From contig NZ_CP046103.1 of NCBI RefSeq assembly GCF_009707325.1, forward strand, positions 1,661,810 through 1,725,809: a stretch of DNA of 64,000 nucleotides, given 5' to 3'. The translations under genes were made by a program, and so were the position numbers. The DNA is from Pseudomonas sp. IB20. GTDB taxonomy: Bacteria; Pseudomonadota; Gammaproteobacteria; Pseudomonadales; Pseudomonadaceae. The notes under the pieces are model-generated. The model was not told the DNA's origin. It worked only from the letters and a program-made list of their open reading frames with translations, and did not search any database. The stretch's first letter is position 1; each line of letters starts with the position of its first letter. This document shows, piece by piece, positions 8,069-17,908 of this stretch.

Positions 8069-9433
8069 TTAAAGGCCAGTCAACATCGCATCCGCCGGTG
8101 CATCGGCACGGTCTTGCGCGGTCAGCTGGAAGTAGATGAACCCCACCAGCATGAAACCGAGGAATATCAGCCCGATCAGTGCGTTGAACCAGGCCATTGC
8201 CACCAGGCACACCACCGCCAGTACCAAAGCGATGCCCGGCACGATTGGGTAGCCCGGCGCACGGAAGGTGCGCTCCAGCAGCGGTTCGGTCTTACGCAGT
8301 TTGAACAGGCTGAGCATGCTCATGATGTACATCACGATGGCCCCGAACACTGCCATGGTGATCATGGCGGCGGTCAAGGTCATGCCGCCCAGGTTGATCA
8401 GGCCGTCGCTGTAGATCGCCGCGATGCCGACCACGCCACCGGCGATGATTGCCCGGTGCGGAGTCTGAAAACGCGACAGTTTGGCCAGGAACGACGGCAA
8501 GTAACCGGCACGGGCCAGGGCGAAGAACTGGCGCGAGTAACCGAGGATGATGCCGTGGAAACTCGCCACCAGGCCGAACAGGCCGATCCACACCAGCATG
8601 TGCAGCCAGCCGGAGCTGTCGCCCACCACGGTTTTCATCGCTTGCGGCAACGGATCGTTGATGTTCGACAGGGTGCGCCAGTCGCCCACGCCGCCCGCGA
8701 AGAACATCACACCCATGGCCAGGATCACCAACGTCAGGATGCCGCTGATGTAGGCTTTTGGAATGGTGCGCTTGGGGTCTATGGCTTCCTCGGTGGCCAT
8801 GGCCGCGCCTTCGATGGCGAGGAAGAACCAGATGGCGAAGGGAATCGCCGCAAACATCCCGGCAATGGCTGGCGCGCCGAAGGTATCGGAACCGGCCCAG
8901 CCATTCAGGGCGAAGTTGCTGAAGCTGAAAGCCGGCGCGACCACGCCCATGAACACCAGCAATTCAGCGACGGCGAGCACGCACACCACCAGCTCGAAGG
9001 TGGCCGCGAGCTTCACGCCGAGAATATTCAGGCCCATGAACACGATGTAGGCACCCACGGCCGCGTGTTTGGGGTCCAGGGCCGGAAACTGCACATTCAG
9101 ATACGCCCCGATCGCCAGGGCAATAGCGGGCGGTGCGAAGACGAATTCGATCAACGTCGCAAGGCCGGCGATCAAGCCGCCTTTCTCACCAAAGGCGCGA
9201 CGACTGTAGGCAAACGGCCCGCCAGCGTGAGGAATCGCGGTAGTCAGCTCGGTGAAACTGAATATAAAGCAGGTGTACATGGCGGCGACCATCAGTGAGG
9301 TCACCAAAAAGCCCAGCGTACCGGCCACGCCCCAGCCGTAGCTCCAGCCAAAGTATTCGCCGGATATCACCAGCCCGACGGCGATGCCCCACAAATGCAG
9401 GGTGCCCAAGGTGGGTTTGAGTTGTGTGTTCAT
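8069..9433 (-). CDS. eat: Ethanolamine permease (APC superfamily)
   Basis: A 454-residue amino acid/polyamine-type permease with about 12 hydrophobic segments. The N-terminus (LGTLHLWGIAVGLVISGEYFGWSYG) carries the conserved first helix of the ethanolamine permease group, and A-I-E-G-A-A-M-A-T-E-E matches its central loop. It would import ethanolamine across the inner membrane for the ammonia-lyase EutBC; those genes are not in this window. The start at 9433 is chosen because the family begins there; a further in-frame extension to 9868 passes through a REP element and the kdp promoter. Substrate assignment is by family resemblance only. Confidence 0.82.
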   Translation of the reverse strand: MNTQLKPTLGTLHLWGIAVGLVISGEYFGWSYGWGVAGTLGFLVTSLMVAAMYTCFIFSFTELTTAIPHAGGPFAYSRRAFGEKGGLIAGLATLIEFVFAPPAIALAIGAYLNVQFPALDPKHAAVGAYIVFMGLNILGVKLAATFELVVCVLAVAELLVFMGVVAPAFSFSNFALNGWAGSDTFGAPAIAGMFAAIPFAIWFFLAIEGAAMATEEAIDPKRTIPKAYISGILTLVILAMGVMFFAGGVGDWRTLSNINDPLPQAMKTVVGDSSGWLHMLVWIGLFGLVASFHGIILGYSRQFFALARAGYLPSFLAKLSRFQTPHRAIIAGGVVGIAAIYSDGLINLGGMTLTAAMITMAVFGAIVMYIMSMLSLFKLRKTEPLLERTFRAPGYPIVPGIALVLAVVCLVAMAWFNALIGLIFLGFMLVGFIYFQLTAQDRADAPADAMLTGL

Positions 9434-9600
9434 CGTGTTGCGCTCCCTGAACGGTTTGGAATGATTCAGGGTGTTGCAGCGGCCATGCCACTGCGCGATG
9501 CGGTGTCGTAAAGGCGCCGAACTGTCGTCAAGGGAATGGTTTGGCGTTTGAAAATTGCCAGCGTCGCACCAGATGGGGGCGGTGGCGACCTCGCCGCCGC

Positions 9601-9658
9601 CATCGCGGGCAAGCCCGCCCCACTGCGGTCCGTGTGGGAGCCGGGCTTGCCCGCGATG
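9601..9658. repeat. REPIN (two inverted REP elements)
   Basis: CATCGCGGGCAAGCCCG at the left and CGGGCTTGCCCGCGATG at the right form an inverted pair around a short spacer. The core is the REP palindrome common in P. fluorescens genomes, mobilised in trans by RAYT transposases elsewhere in the genome. Confidence 0.9.
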
Positions 9659-9710
9659 AGGCCCACCCAGTCGTCGAAAACCCTCCTGTAAACCCCGCAT
9701 AAACCCACTC

Positions 9711-9762
9711 TTTACGCCGTCTTTACGCCCCGCCCCTGCCGTCGCTCTCGTTCCTTTACGCC
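9711..9762 (+). promoter_or_regulatory. Probable KdpE operator and kdpFABC promoter region
   Basis: TTTACGCC occurs at 9711-9718, 9722-9729 and 9755-9762. The first two are 11 bases apart, one helical turn, and the second runs straight into CCGCCCC. This layout resembles the E. coli KdpE target upstream of kdpF, which has T-rich TTTATAC/TTTTACAC repeats followed by CCCCGCCC. Binding here is inferred from that resemblance and the position, 57-108 bases before kdpF. Confidence 0.6.
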
Positions 9763-9818
9763 ACTCCTGCGGACAATTGCCCCACACGCGGCAATCGCCG
9801 CAAAACGGAGAGACTTCC

Positions 9819-9908
9819 ATGAGCGTTCTGGACGGGGTGTCACTGCTATTGGCCGTGGCGCTGTTCATTTATCTGCTGGTTGCGCTGTTACGCGCGGATC
9901 GGAACTAG
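9819..9908 (+). CDS. kdpF: Potassium-transporting ATPase subunit KdpF
   Basis: A 29-residue membrane peptide, a single helix (VSLLLAVALFIYLLVALLRAD), preceded by ACGGAGAGACTTCC. KdpF is a lipid-like stabiliser of the KdpABC complex. Its size, hydrophobicity and position nine bases before kdpA identify it. Confidence 0.9.
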   Translation: MSVLDGVSLLLAVALFIYLLVALLRADRN

Positions 9909-9917
9909 GAGCAGGCT

Positions 9918-11612
9918 ATGCACAGTTATGACTATTGGCTGATCATCGCCTTCTTTGCCGTGGTGCTGGTGCCGGCACCGTTCCTGGGGCGGTTCTACTA
10001 CAAGGTGATGGAAGGTCAGCGCACTTGGCTCACGCCAGTGCTCGGCCCCGTCGAGCGCGCGTGTTATCGCTTGTCGGGCGTGGATGAACATCAGGAACAG
10101 AGCTGGCAGAAGTACATGCTGGCGTTGCTGGCGTTCAACCTGGCAGGTTTTGTGTTGCTGTTCGCGATCCTGCTGTTCCAGGACTACCTCCCACTGAACC
10201 CGCAGAAATTGCCGGGCCAGGAATGGACCCTGGCCTTCAACACCGCGGTCAGTTTCATGACCAACACCAACTGGCAGAACTACAGCGGTGAGGCGTCCCT
10301 GAGCTACCTCATCCAGATGGTCGGCCTGACCGTGCAGAACTTCGTCAGTGCCGCCACCGGCCTGGCCGTGCTGGTCGCCCTTTGCCGCGGTATCGGTCGC
10401 AAATCCACCAAGACCTTGGGTAACTTCTGGGTCGACATGACCCGCGCTACCCTCTACGGCCTGCTGCCGATGTGCCTGGTGTTTGCGCTGTTCCTGGTGT
10501 GGCAGGGCGTACCGCAAACCTTCGCTCACTATGTGAGCGCCGTGACGATGCAGGGCGTTGACCAGGTGATCCCACTGGGCCCGGCTGCGAGCCAGATTGC
10601 AATCAAGCAACTGGGCACCAACGGTGGTGGTTTCTTCGGCGTCAACTCGGCGCACCCGTTTGAGAACCCGACCGCTTGGGCCAACCTGTTCGAGTTGTCG
10701 GCGATCATCCTGATCCCGGTGGCGCTGGTGTTTACCTTCGGCCATTACGTGAAAGACCTGCGTCAGAGCCGGGCGATCCTCGGCTGCATGCTGGCCCTGT
10801 TCCTGATCGGCGGCGCGACCTCGTTGGGGGCCGAATACCAGCCCAACCCGACCCTGAACAATCCAGCCGTTGAGCAAGCCGCGCCGCTGGAAGGTAAAGA
10901 AGTGCGCTTCGGTACCACCGCCACTGTGTTGTGGTCGGTCACCACCACGGCGGCGTCCAATGGTTCGGTCAACGGCATGCACGACAGCCTCAACCCGCTG
11001 AGCGGCATGGTGGCGCTGGTCAACATGATGGTCGGCGAAGTGATCTTCGGCGGCGTCGGCGCCGGTATGTACGGCATGTTGCTCAACGTGTTGATCGCGG
11101 TGTTCCTCGCCGGCCTGATGATCGGCCGCACCCCGGAATACCTGGGCAAGAAGCTGCAGGCCAAGGAAGTGCAATTGCTGGTGGTGACCTTGCTGGTCAT
11201 GCCGGTGGGCACGCTGGTACTGGGCGCCATCGCCGCCAGCCTGCCTGGCCCGGCGGGTGCCATCAGCAACCCCGGCCCTCACGGTTTCAGCCAGTTGCTG
11301 TACGCCTACACCTCGGCCAGTGCCAACAACGGTTCGGCGTTCGGCGGCTTCAGTGGCAACACCACGTTTCATAACCTGATGATGGGCCTGGGCATGTTGA
11401 TCGGCCGCTTCGGCTACATCCTCCCGGTACTGGCCCTGGCCGGCAGCCTGGCGATGAAAAAGACCGCACCGATTGGCCAGAACAGCTTCCCCACCCATGG
11501 TCCGCTGTTCGTGACCCTGTTGACCGTGACCATTTTGCTGGTGGGCGGCCTGACTTTCCTGCCGACACTGGCACTGGGCCCAATCGCTGAACATTTGAGC
11601 ATGGGCTTCTGA
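9918..11612 (+). CDS. kdpA: Potassium-transporting ATPase, ion-channel-like subunit KdpA
   Basis: A 564-residue polytopic inner membrane protein that binds and conducts K+ in the high-affinity KdpFABC pump. It has about ten membrane segments and four pseudo-repeated selectivity loops; [28 protein letters not shown] and S-A-N-N-G-S-A-F are visible in order, the expected filter regions of the superfamily of K+ transporters. Length matches the family (about 560). A GGAGCAGGCT ribosome-binding site precedes the ATG. Expression is expected only under K+ limitation or osmotic stress through KdpDE. Confidence 0.97.
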   Translation: MHSYDYWLIIAFFAVVLVPAPFLGRFYYKVMEGQRTWLTPVLGPVERACYRLSGVDEHQEQSWQKYMLALLAFNLAGFVLLFAILLFQDYLPLNPQKLPGQEWTLAFNTAVSFMTNTNWQNYSGEASLSYLIQMVGLTVQNFVSAATGLAVLVALCRGIGRKSTKTLGNFWVDMTRATLYGLLPMCLVFALFLVWQGVPQTFAHYVSAVTMQGVDQVIPLGPAASQIAIKQLGTNGGGFFGVNSAHPFENPTAWANLFELSAIILIPVALVFTFGHYVKDLRQSRAILGCMLALFLIGGATSLGAEYQPNPTLNNPAVEQAAPLEGKEVRFGTTATVLWSVTTTAASNGSVNGMHDSLNPLSGMVALVNMMVGEVIFGGVGAGMYGMLLNVLIAVFLAGLMIGRTPEYLGKKLQAKEVQLLVVTLLVMPVGTLVLGAIAASLPGPAGAISNPGPHGFSQLLYAYTSASANNGSAFGGFSGNTTFHNLMMGLGMLIGRFGYILPVLALAGSLAMKKTAPIGQNSFPTHGPLFVTLLTVTILLVGGLTFLPTLALGPIAEHLSMGF

Positions 11613-11617
11613 GGGAT

Positions 11618-13681
11618 ATGAAAATGAATATGCCTGCAAAAAATGCGGCCCCTGTGACAACCCAGGAACCCGCCAAAACCGCCATCTCCGCCCTGTGGCG
11701 CCCGGCGCTGATCCAGGCGTTCGTCAAGCTGGACCCGCGCCAACTGCAACGCTCGCCGGTGATGCTGGTGGTCGAACTGACCGCCATCCTCACCACCGTG
11801 TTGTGCTTTGTACCCGACGTCAACGTGCCGACGTTTGTCGCCGTGCAGATCGCCGTTTGGCTGTGGTTCACCGTGCTGTTCGCCAACTTCGCCGAAGCCT
11901 TGGCCGAAGGTCGCGGCAAGGCCCGCGCCGACAGCCTTAAAGCCGGTAGCGAAGGCCTCAGCGCGCGCCGCAAAGAGGCCGACGGCAGCTTCAAAGTCGT
12001 GCCGGCCACCAGCCTGCGTAAAGGCGACGTGGTACGCGTCACCGCCGGGGAAATGATCCCCGGTGACGGCGAGGTCATCGAAGGCATTGCGGCGGTTAAC
12101 GAAGCGGCGATTACCGGCGAATCCGCGCCGGTGATCCGCGAGTCCGGCGGCGACCGTTCGGCCGTCACTGGCAACACTCGGTTGGTGTCGGACTGGCTGC
12201 TGATTCGCATCACCGTCAACCCGGGCGAGTCCACGCTGGACCGGATGATCGCCCTGGTAGAAGGCGCCAAGCGCCAGAAAACCCCCAACGAAGTCGCGCT
12301 GGATATCTTGCTGATCGGCCTGACCCTGATCTTCCTGCTGGTGGTGGTCACCTTGCAGCCGTTCGCCCACTTCGCCAATGGCAGCCTGCCGCTGGTGTTC
12401 CTGGTCGCACTGCTGGTGACGCTGATCCCTACCACCATCGGCGGCCTGTTGTCGGCCATCGGTATCGCCGGTATGGACCGCCTGGTGCGCCTCAATGTGA
12501 TCGCCAAGTCCGGCCGCGCCGTGGAAGCGGCGGGTGACGTGCATGTGTTGCTGCTGGACAAAACCGGCACCATCACCTTCGGCAACCGTCGCTGTGCTGC
12601 GGTGATCGCCGCGCCTGGCGTCAGCGGTCGTGACCTGGCTGAAGGTGCGCTGCTGGCCTCCCTGGCGGATGACACGGCGGAAGGTAAATCCATCGTCGAG
12701 TACCTGCGGGCCTTGCACCCTCAGGCAGAGCCGAGCCTGGATCAACTGACCTCGGTGCCCTTCAGTGCTGAAACGCGTTTGTCGGGTGTCGACTACCAGG
12801 GCCGTGTGTTCCGCAAAGGCGCGGTCGACTCGCTGCTGGCGTTTATCGGCCAACAACGTCGCGACCTGCAGCCGGCACTCTCGCGGGAAATCGACAAGAT
12901 CGCCCAAAGCGGCGGCACACCGTTGCTGGTGTGCGCCGATGGCAAACTGCTGGGGGCGATCCACCTCAAAGACGTGGTCAAACCTGGCATCCGCGAACGT
13001 TTCGCCGAGCTGCGCAAACTGGGGATTCGCACCGTGATGGTGACGGGCGATAACCCACTGACCGCTGCTGCGATTGCTGCTGAAGCCGGTGTGGATGACG
13101 TGTTGGCCGAAGCCACGCCGGAGAAAAAACTCGCGCGCATTCGCCACGAACAAAACGACGGTCGCCTGGTTGCGATGTGCGGCGACGGCGCTAACGACGC
13201 CCCGGCACTGGCCCAGGCTGACGTTGGCATGGCGATGAACGACGGCACCCAAGCGGCCCGTGAAGCGGCCAACATGGTCGACCTCGACAGCGACCCGACC
13301 AAGCTGCTGGACGTGGTGCAGATCGGCAAGGAATTGCTGGTGACCCGCGGGGCGCTGACCACGTTCTCCATCGCCAACGACGTGGCCAAATACTTCGCGA
13401 TCCTGCCGGCGTTGTTCGCCTCGATCTACCCGCAACTCGGCGTGCTCAACGTGATGCACTTGCAGAGCCCGCAGAGCGCGATCCTCTCGGCCATCGTGTT
13501 CAACGCGTTGATCATCGTGGTGCTGATTCCCCTGGCGCTGCGCGGTGTGCGCGTGCAGGCGGCGAGTGCGGCGGCATTGCTGCGTCGCAACCTGCTGATC
13601 TACGGGCTCGGTGGGATCCTGGTGCCGTTCGTGGGCATCAAGGCGATCGACATGCTGCTGACTGCGCTGCACCTGGTGTAA
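11618..13681 (+). CDS. kdpB: Potassium-transporting P-type ATPase subunit KdpB
   Basis: Catalytic subunit of 687 aa. The P-type ATPase landmarks appear in order: actuator motif T-G-E-S-A near residue 168, phosphorylation site D-K-T-G-T with the aspartate at residue 314, nucleotide-binding domain with K-G-A-V-D, and hinge motif T-G-D-N-P followed by G-D-G-A-N-D-A-P. About seven membrane helices flank these. It hydrolyses ATP to drive K+ taken in by KdpA. Five bases separate it from kdpA. A short palindromic repeat lies between it and kdpC. Confidence 0.97.
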   Translation: MKMNMPAKNAAPVTTQEPAKTAISALWRPALIQAFVKLDPRQLQRSPVMLVVELTAILTTVLCFVPDVNVPTFVAVQIAVWLWFTVLFANFAEALAEGRGKARADSLKAGSEGLSARRKEADGSFKVVPATSLRKGDVVRVTAGEMIPGDGEVIEGIAAVNEAAITGESAPVIRESGGDRSAVTGNTRLVSDWLLIRITVNPGESTLDRMIALVEGAKRQKTPNEVALDILLIGLTLIFLLVVVTLQPFAHFANGSLPLVFLVALLVTLIPTTIGGLLSAIGIAGMDRLVRLNVIAKSGRAVEAAGDVHVLLLDKTGTITFGNRRCAAVIAAPGVSGRDLAEGALLASLADDTAEGKSIVEYLRALHPQAEPSLDQLTSVPFSAETRLSGVDYQGRVFRKGAVDSLLAFIGQQRRDLQPALSREIDKIAQSGGTPLLVCADGKLLGAIHLKDVVKPGIRERFAELRKLGIRTVMVTGDNPLTAAAIAAEAGVDDVLAEATPEKKLARIRHEQNDGRLVAMCGDGANDAPALAQADVGMAMNDGTQAAREAANMVDLDSDPTKLLDVVQIGKELLVTRGALTTFSIANDVAKYFAILPALFASIYPQLGVLNVMHLQSPQSAILSAIVFNALIIVVLIPLALRGVRVQAASAAALLRRNLLIYGLGGILVPFVGIKAIDMLLTALHLV

Positions 13682-13690
13682 CCCGGATCG

Positions 13691-13711
13691 TTCCCACGCT
13701 CTGCGTGGGAA
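13691..13711. repeat. Short palindromic repeat between kdpB and kdpC
   Basis: TTCCCACGC and GCGTGGGAA form a perfect nine-base stem around TCT. This hairpin is a frequent intergenic repeat in P. fluorescens-type genomes. It stands in the 55-base gap between two genes whose products are needed in fixed ratio, with no T-run. Confidence 0.8.
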
Positions 13712-13736
13712 TCCGCCGACAATTGAGGAATTTGAA

Positions 13737-14282
13737 ATGTCCACCATGATCCGCCCGGCCCTGAGCCTGCTGGTACTCATGACCCTGATCACCGGCGTCG
13801 CCTATCCACTGGTCGTGACTGGCGTGGCGCAAGTCGCCTTTCCTGACCAGGCTAATGGCAGCCTGGTGCGTGATGCCGACGGCAAAGTGCGCGGCTCCAG
13901 CCTGATCGCCCAAGATTTTACCGGTGACAGCTGGTTCCATCCGCGCCCCTCGGCCGGCGCGTTTGCGACGGTGTCCAGCGGCGCGAGTAACCTGGGCCCA
14001 AGCAACCCGGCGTTGGCCACGCGCATCTTTGATGATGCCAACAAGCAGTTGGTGCCAGGCCAGGGCCCCGTGCCTTTGGCATCACTGACTACCTCTGGCA
14101 GCGGTCTTGATCCACACTTGCCACCGCAAGCGATTGCCTATCAACTGGCGCGAGTGGCGGCGGCCCGGAATGTGCCGGTGTCTACACTGCAGCGCTTGCT
14201 CGATGAGCACATCGAAAGCCCGCTGGTGGGGCCGCCGGTGGTGAATGTGCTGGCGCTGAACATGGCGCTGGAAAAGTTGTAA
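13737..14282 (+). CDS. kdpC: Potassium-transporting ATPase subunit KdpC
   Basis: A 181-residue protein with one N-terminal membrane helix ([21 protein letters not shown]) and a periplasmic domain with the family blocks [22 protein letters not shown] and the C-terminal [10 protein letters not shown]. KdpC assists assembly and K+ binding by the KdpA-KdpB complex. The ATG follows TTGAGGAATTTGAA. It is separated from kdpD by a REPIN, so the structural genes and the sensor genes may not be expressed at equal levels. Confidence 0.96.
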   Translation: MSTMIRPALSLLVLMTLITGVAYPLVVTGVAQVAFPDQANGSLVRDADGKVRGSSLIAQDFTGDSWFHPRPSAGAFATVSSGASNLGPSNPALATRIFDDANKQLVPGQGPVPLASLTTSGSGLDPHLPPQAIAYQLARVAAARNVPVSTLQRLLDEHIESPLVGPPVVNVLALNMALEKL

Positions 14283-14296
14283 GCCGTGGTGCCGTT

Positions 14297-14364
14297 ATTG
14301 CGGGCAAGCCCGCTCCCACAGGGGAATGTATTCCAACTGTGGGCGCGGGCTTGCCCGCGATGGC
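14297..14364. repeat. REPIN between kdpC and kdpD
   Basis: TGCGGGCAAGCCCGCTCCCAC on the left and GTGGGCGCGGGCTTGCCCGC on the right form an inverted pair. Transcripts crossing it would fold into a long stem, a common RNA-stabilising structure in operons. Confidence 0.9.
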
Positions 14365-14407
14365 GGCCTGAAGGGCCCCAAATAAACACCTGAAGGAACC
14401 GCAAAGC

Positions 14408-17059
14408 ATGAGCGACTCCGGCCGCGCCGATGCCCTGTTAGCCGATCTGCCACGGGACGGCCGTGGCCGGCTCAAAGTCTTCCTCGGCGCCGCGCCGGGC
14501 GTGGGCAAGACCTACGCCATGCTCCAGGCCGCCCACACCCAGCTGCGCCAGGGTGTGCGGCTGGTCGCCGGGGTAGTCGAAACCCACGGCCGCGCCGAGA
14601 CCGAGGCCTTGCTCAGCGGCCTGCCGCAACAACCGTTGGTGCGCACCGAATACCGCGGTGTGATGCTCGAAGAAATGGACCTCGACGGCCTGCTCGCTGC
14701 CAAGCCCAAGCTGGTGCTGGTCGACGAACTGGCCCACAGCAACGCCCCCGGCAGCCGCCATGAAAAGCGCTGGCAAGACATCCAGGAACTGCTGGCCGCC
14801 GGCATCAACGTGTTCACCACGGTCAACGTCCAGCACCTCGAAAGCCTCAACGATCAAGTGCGCGGTATCACCGGCGTGCAAGTGCGCGAAACCCTGCCGG
14901 ACTGGGTGCTGCAAGAGGCTGACGAACTGCTGCTGATCGACCTGCCATCGCGCGAGCTGCTCGAGCGCCTGCGCGACGGCAAGGTGTACGTGCCGGAGCA
15001 GGCCCGGGCGGCCATCGACGCGTTTTTCACCCAGACCAACCTCATGGCCCTGCGCGAGCTGGCGATGCAGACCGCCGCCGCCCACGTCGATGACGATTTG
15101 GCCCAAGGCTATCGCCAACTCGGCCAGGCCGCGCCGGCGGTACGTGGGCGGTTGCTGGTGGGCGTGGATGGCGATGCGCAGGCCGAACGCCTGGTGCGCC
15201 ACGCCAGCCGCGTGGCCCAGCGTCGGCATTTGCCCTGGAGCCTGGTGCATATCGATAACGGCCGCGCGCGCGATGAGCAATCGCGCCTGCGCCTGCAAAA
15301 TGCCCAGCAACTGGCCGAGCGGCTGGGCGGTGAAGTGGTGTTGCTGCGGGCCGGGGAGGTGGCGAAGACGCTGATCCAGCACGCCGCCGAACGCCGCGCC
15401 AGCCTTGTGTTGGTGGGGCAGTCGCGCATGCGTTGGCGGCGGCGGTTGTTCGGCGGTGGGCTGGCGGCGCGCTTGCTGCGCAATGCACGCGGTTTGGAAA
15501 TCAACGTCCTCGACAGCGACGACATGCCCGCGCCGCCGCGCCTGCCGGATGTACGCGGCTTGGTGTGGTTCGACTACGGCTTGGCGGTGGTCGCGACCCT
15601 CGTGGCGGCGGCACTGGCTTGGGCGGTGGCCAGCGTGTTGCCGCTGCCGAATATCTCCCTGGTGTTTCTCGCGGCGGTATTGCTGGTCGGCGTGCGCAGC
15701 AGCCTGGGGCCGTCGCTGCTGTGTGCGGCGCTGTCGTTCCTGACCTACGACTTTCTGTTTATCCCACCGAATTTCTCCTTTGCCATCCAGCGCGAAGAAG
15801 ATGTGCTGACCCTGCTGTTTTTCCTGCTGATGGCGGCGTTGACCGGCAACCTGGCTGCGCGCCAGCGTCGGCAGTTGCAGGCCCTGCGCGATACCCAGCA
15901 AGAAACCAGCGAACTGCTCGACCTGTCGCGCAAACTCACCGCCGCCACCGATCGCCAGGCGGTGATCAGCGCGGCGGCGCATCACCTGGAAGGCTGGAGT
16001 GATTTGGACTTGTGCTTGGTCAATCGTGACAGCCAGGGCGACTGGAAGGTCGAGACCGGTTCGCCGCTGAACCTCACTGAATCTGAACGCGCCGCCGCCG
16101 ATTGGGCCTGGCAGCACGACCAACCGGCGGGCATGGGCACCGGCACCTTGCCGTTTGGGCGCTGGTGGTGGTGGCCGTTGTCGGGCGAAGAGGGGCCATT
16201 GGGCTTGCTCGGTGTCAGCCCCAAACCAGGTCTGGAATTAAGCGGCCAGCGCCGTCGTCTGCTCACCGCATTGAGCCAGCCGCTGGCGCAGGCGTTGGCG
16301 CGAGCGCAATTGGCGCAGGAATTGGAATCCGCGCGTTTGCACGGCGAGACCGAGCAACTGCGCAGCGCCTTGCTCGCGTCGGTGTCCCATGATTTGCGCA
16401 CGCCGCTGACCTCGATGCGCGGCAGCATCGACAGCCTGTTGGCTCTCGGCGAAGCCATTCCTCTGGAGGATCGCCGCGAATTGCTCGAAGGCACGCGTGA
16501 TGAAGCCGAGCGCCTCGACCGCTATATCCAGAACCTGCTCGACATGACCCGCCTGGGGCACGGCGCGCTGAAGCTGGCGCGCGATTGGGTCTCGCCGGGC
16601 GATATCGTCGGTAGCGCCCTGGGCCGTTTGCGTGCAGTGCTGGCGCCGCTGCAGGTGAAGATCGACGTGCCGGCGGAGTTGCCTTTGCTGTATGTGCACG
16701 CCGCCTTGATCGAGCAAGCGCTGGTCAATGTGCTGGAAAACGCCGCGCGTTTTTCCCCCGCCCAAGGCCGTTTGGAGGTCAGTGCGGGCGTGGCGGATGA
16801 CCAGCTGTTTTTTGCCGTGGCCGATGAGGGGCCGGGGATTCCCGAAGACGAGCGCGCGAAAATTTTCGACATGTTCTACACCGCCGCCCGCGGTGATCGC
16901 GGCGGGCAGGGCACGGGCCTGGGCCTGGCGATCTGCCAGGGCATGGTCGGCGCTCACGGTGGGCGCATCAGTGTCGCCGACGGCATTGAAGGGCGGGGCA
17001 CCTGCATCACCTTGTTCCTGCCATTGCCGACTCAGCCTGGCCTGGAACGCGAGGCTTGA
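14408..17059 (+). CDS. kdpD: Sensor histidine kinase KdpD
   Basis: K+/turgor sensor kinase of 883 aa. In order: N-terminal KdpD domain with P-loop G-A-A-P-G-V-G-K-T (about 27-35) and V-L-V-D-E-L-A-H; a universal-stress-protein-like domain (about 245-370); four clustered membrane helices (about 390-490); a GAF-like linker; then the kinase core with phosphoacceptor S-H-D-L-R-T-P-L (His661), N-box L-E-N-A-A-R-F-S and G-boxes G-P-G-I-P and G-T-G-L-G-L-A. It phosphorylates KdpE. Preceded by GAAGGAACCGCAAAGC and followed closely by kdpE. Confidence 0.96.
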   Translation: MSDSGRADALLADLPRDGRGRLKVFLGAAPGVGKTYAMLQAAHTQLRQGVRLVAGVVETHGRAETEALLSGLPQQPLVRTEYRGVMLEEMDLDGLLAAKPKLVLVDELAHSNAPGSRHEKRWQDIQELLAAGINVFTTVNVQHLESLNDQVRGITGVQVRETLPDWVLQEADELLLIDLPSRELLERLRDGKVYVPEQARAAIDAFFTQTNLMALRELAMQTAAAHVDDDLAQGYRQLGQAAPAVRGRLLVGVDGDAQAERLVRHASRVAQRRHLPWSLVHIDNGRARDEQSRLRLQNAQQLAERLGGEVVLLRAGEVAKTLIQHAAERRASLVLVGQSRMRWRRRLFGGGLAARLLRNARGLEINVLDSDDMPAPPRLPDVRGLVWFDYGLAVVATLVAAALAWAVASVLPLPNISLVFLAAVLLVGVRSSLGPSLLCAALSFLTYDFLFIPPNFSFAIQREEDVLTLLFFLLMAALTGNLAARQRRQLQALRDTQQETSELLDLSRKLTAATDRQAVISAAAHHLEGWSDLDLCLVNRDSQGDWKVETGSPLNLTESERAAADWAWQHDQPAGMGTGTLPFGRWWWWPLSGEEGPLGLLGVSPKPGLELSGQRRRLLTALSQPLAQALARAQLAQELESARLHGETEQLRSALLASVSHDLRTPLTSMRGSIDSLLALGEAIPLEDRRELLEGTRDEAERLDRYIQNLLDMTRLGHGALKLARDWVSPGDIVGSALGRLRAVLAPLQVKIDVPAELPLLYVHAALIEQALVNVLENAARFSPAQGRLEVSAGVADDQLFFAVADEGPGIPEDERAKIFDMFYTAARGDRGGQGTGLGLAICQGMVGAHGGRISVADGIEGRGTCITLFLPLPTQPGLEREA

Positions 17060-17096
17060 GCTACCCTCTTTTCTCCACGGATTTTGATTGGACACC

Positions 17097-17786
17097 ATGA
17101 GCCAGACCGCGACGATTTTAGTCATTGATGACGAACCGCAGATCCGCAAATTCCTGCGTATCAGCCTGGCCTCCCAAGGCTACAAGGTAATCGAGGCCGG
17201 CACCGGCAACGAGGGCCTGGCACAAGCGGCATTGAGCAAACCGGACTTGCTGGTGCTCGACCTCGGCTTGCCCGACATGGATGGCCAGCAGGTGCTGCGC
17301 GAGTTTCGCGAGTGGTCGACGGTGCCGGTGCTGGTGCTGTCGGTGCGCGCCAGCGAGGTGCAGAAGGTCGAAGCCCTGGACAGCGGCGCCAACGACTACG
17401 TGACCAAACCGTTCGGTATCCAGGAATTTCTCGCCCGCGTTCGCGCGTTACTGCGCCAGGCCCCGGCGGGGGAGGCTCAGGAGGCCGCCTTGAGTTTTGG
17501 CCCGCTGACGGTGGACCTGGCTTATCGCCGCGTGCTGCTGGACGGTGTCGAGGTGGCGTTGACCCGCAAGGAGTACGCGGTGCTGGCGCAACTGGCGCGG
17601 CATCCGGGCCGAGTGATTACCCAGCAGCAATTGCTCAAGGATATCTGGGGGCCGACCCACACTGAAGACAGCCACTACCTGCGTATTGTGGTGGGGCATC
17701 TGCGCCAGAAGCTGGCGGATGACCCGACTCAGCCACGGTTTATTGTGACCGAGGCGGGGGTGGGGTATCGGTTGTTGAATGCCTGA
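17097..17786 (+). CDS. kdpE: Response regulator KdpE
   Basis: An OmpR-type regulator of 229 aa. The receiver domain (1-115) has the acidic pair D11-D12, the phosphoacceptor Asp55 in V-L-D-L-G-L-P-D-M-D-G and the K in T-K-P-F. The C-terminal winged helix (130-228) carries L-T-R-K-E-Y-A-V-L, R-V-I-T-Q-Q-Q-L-L and the end motif G-V-G-Y-R-L. It activates kdpFABC; a candidate site is marked at 9711-9762. The ATG at 17097 is preferred over the in-frame TTG at 17088, though neither has a strong ribosome-binding site. Confidence 0.95.
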   Translation: MSQTATILVIDDEPQIRKFLRISLASQGYKVIEAGTGNEGLAQAALSKPDLLVLDLGLPDMDGQQVLREFREWSTVPVLVLSVRASEVQKVEALDSGANDYVTKPFGIQEFLARVRALLRQAPAGEAQEAALSFGPLTVDLAYRRVLLDGVEVALTRKEYAVLAQLARHPGRVITQQQLLKDIWGPTHTEDSHYLRIVVGHLRQKLADDPTQPRFIVTEAGVGYRLLNA

Positions 17787-17810
17787 GTCTGGCGGCGCCC
17801 GCGCAAGCCT

Positions 17811-17885
17811 CATCGCAGGCAAGCCCGCTCCCACCTTTGAATGTGTTCACAGATCACACTGTGGGAGCGGGCTTGCCCGCGATAG
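17811..17885. repeat. REPIN between kdpE and the patatin gene
   Basis: ATCGCAGGCAAGCCCGCTCC and GGAGCGGGCTTGCCCGCGAT face each other around a 25-base spacer. It sits between convergent genes and may act as a transcription end barrier. Confidence 0.92.
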
Positions 17886-17908
17886 GGCCATTAGCCACAG
17901 CACAAATT

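Larger units (their letters stand above)
9434..9818. other. Intergenic region between eat and kdpF
   Basis: This 385-base divergent region holds the eat promoter side (about 9434-9540), a REPIN (9601-9658) and the kdp promoter side with repeated TTTACGCC motifs (9711-9762). No further gene is supported. Confidence 0.7.

Noticed and set aside
8114..9298. 394-codon frame antisense to the ethanolamine permease
   Set aside because: H/E/Q-rich product opposite hydrophobic helices; typical antisense artefact.
9888..11660. 590-codon frame antisense to kdpA
   Set aside because: The product is Q/H/R-rich with no family features; a by-product of high GC in kdpA.
11350..13792. Two long frames antisense to kdpB (447 and 792 codons)
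   Set aside because: No homology, unlikely composition, overlap entirely with the certain kdpB gene.
14438..16123. 561-codon frame antisense to kdpD
   Set aside because: Shadow of a high-GC gene; composition rich in H, Q and A without recognisable domains.
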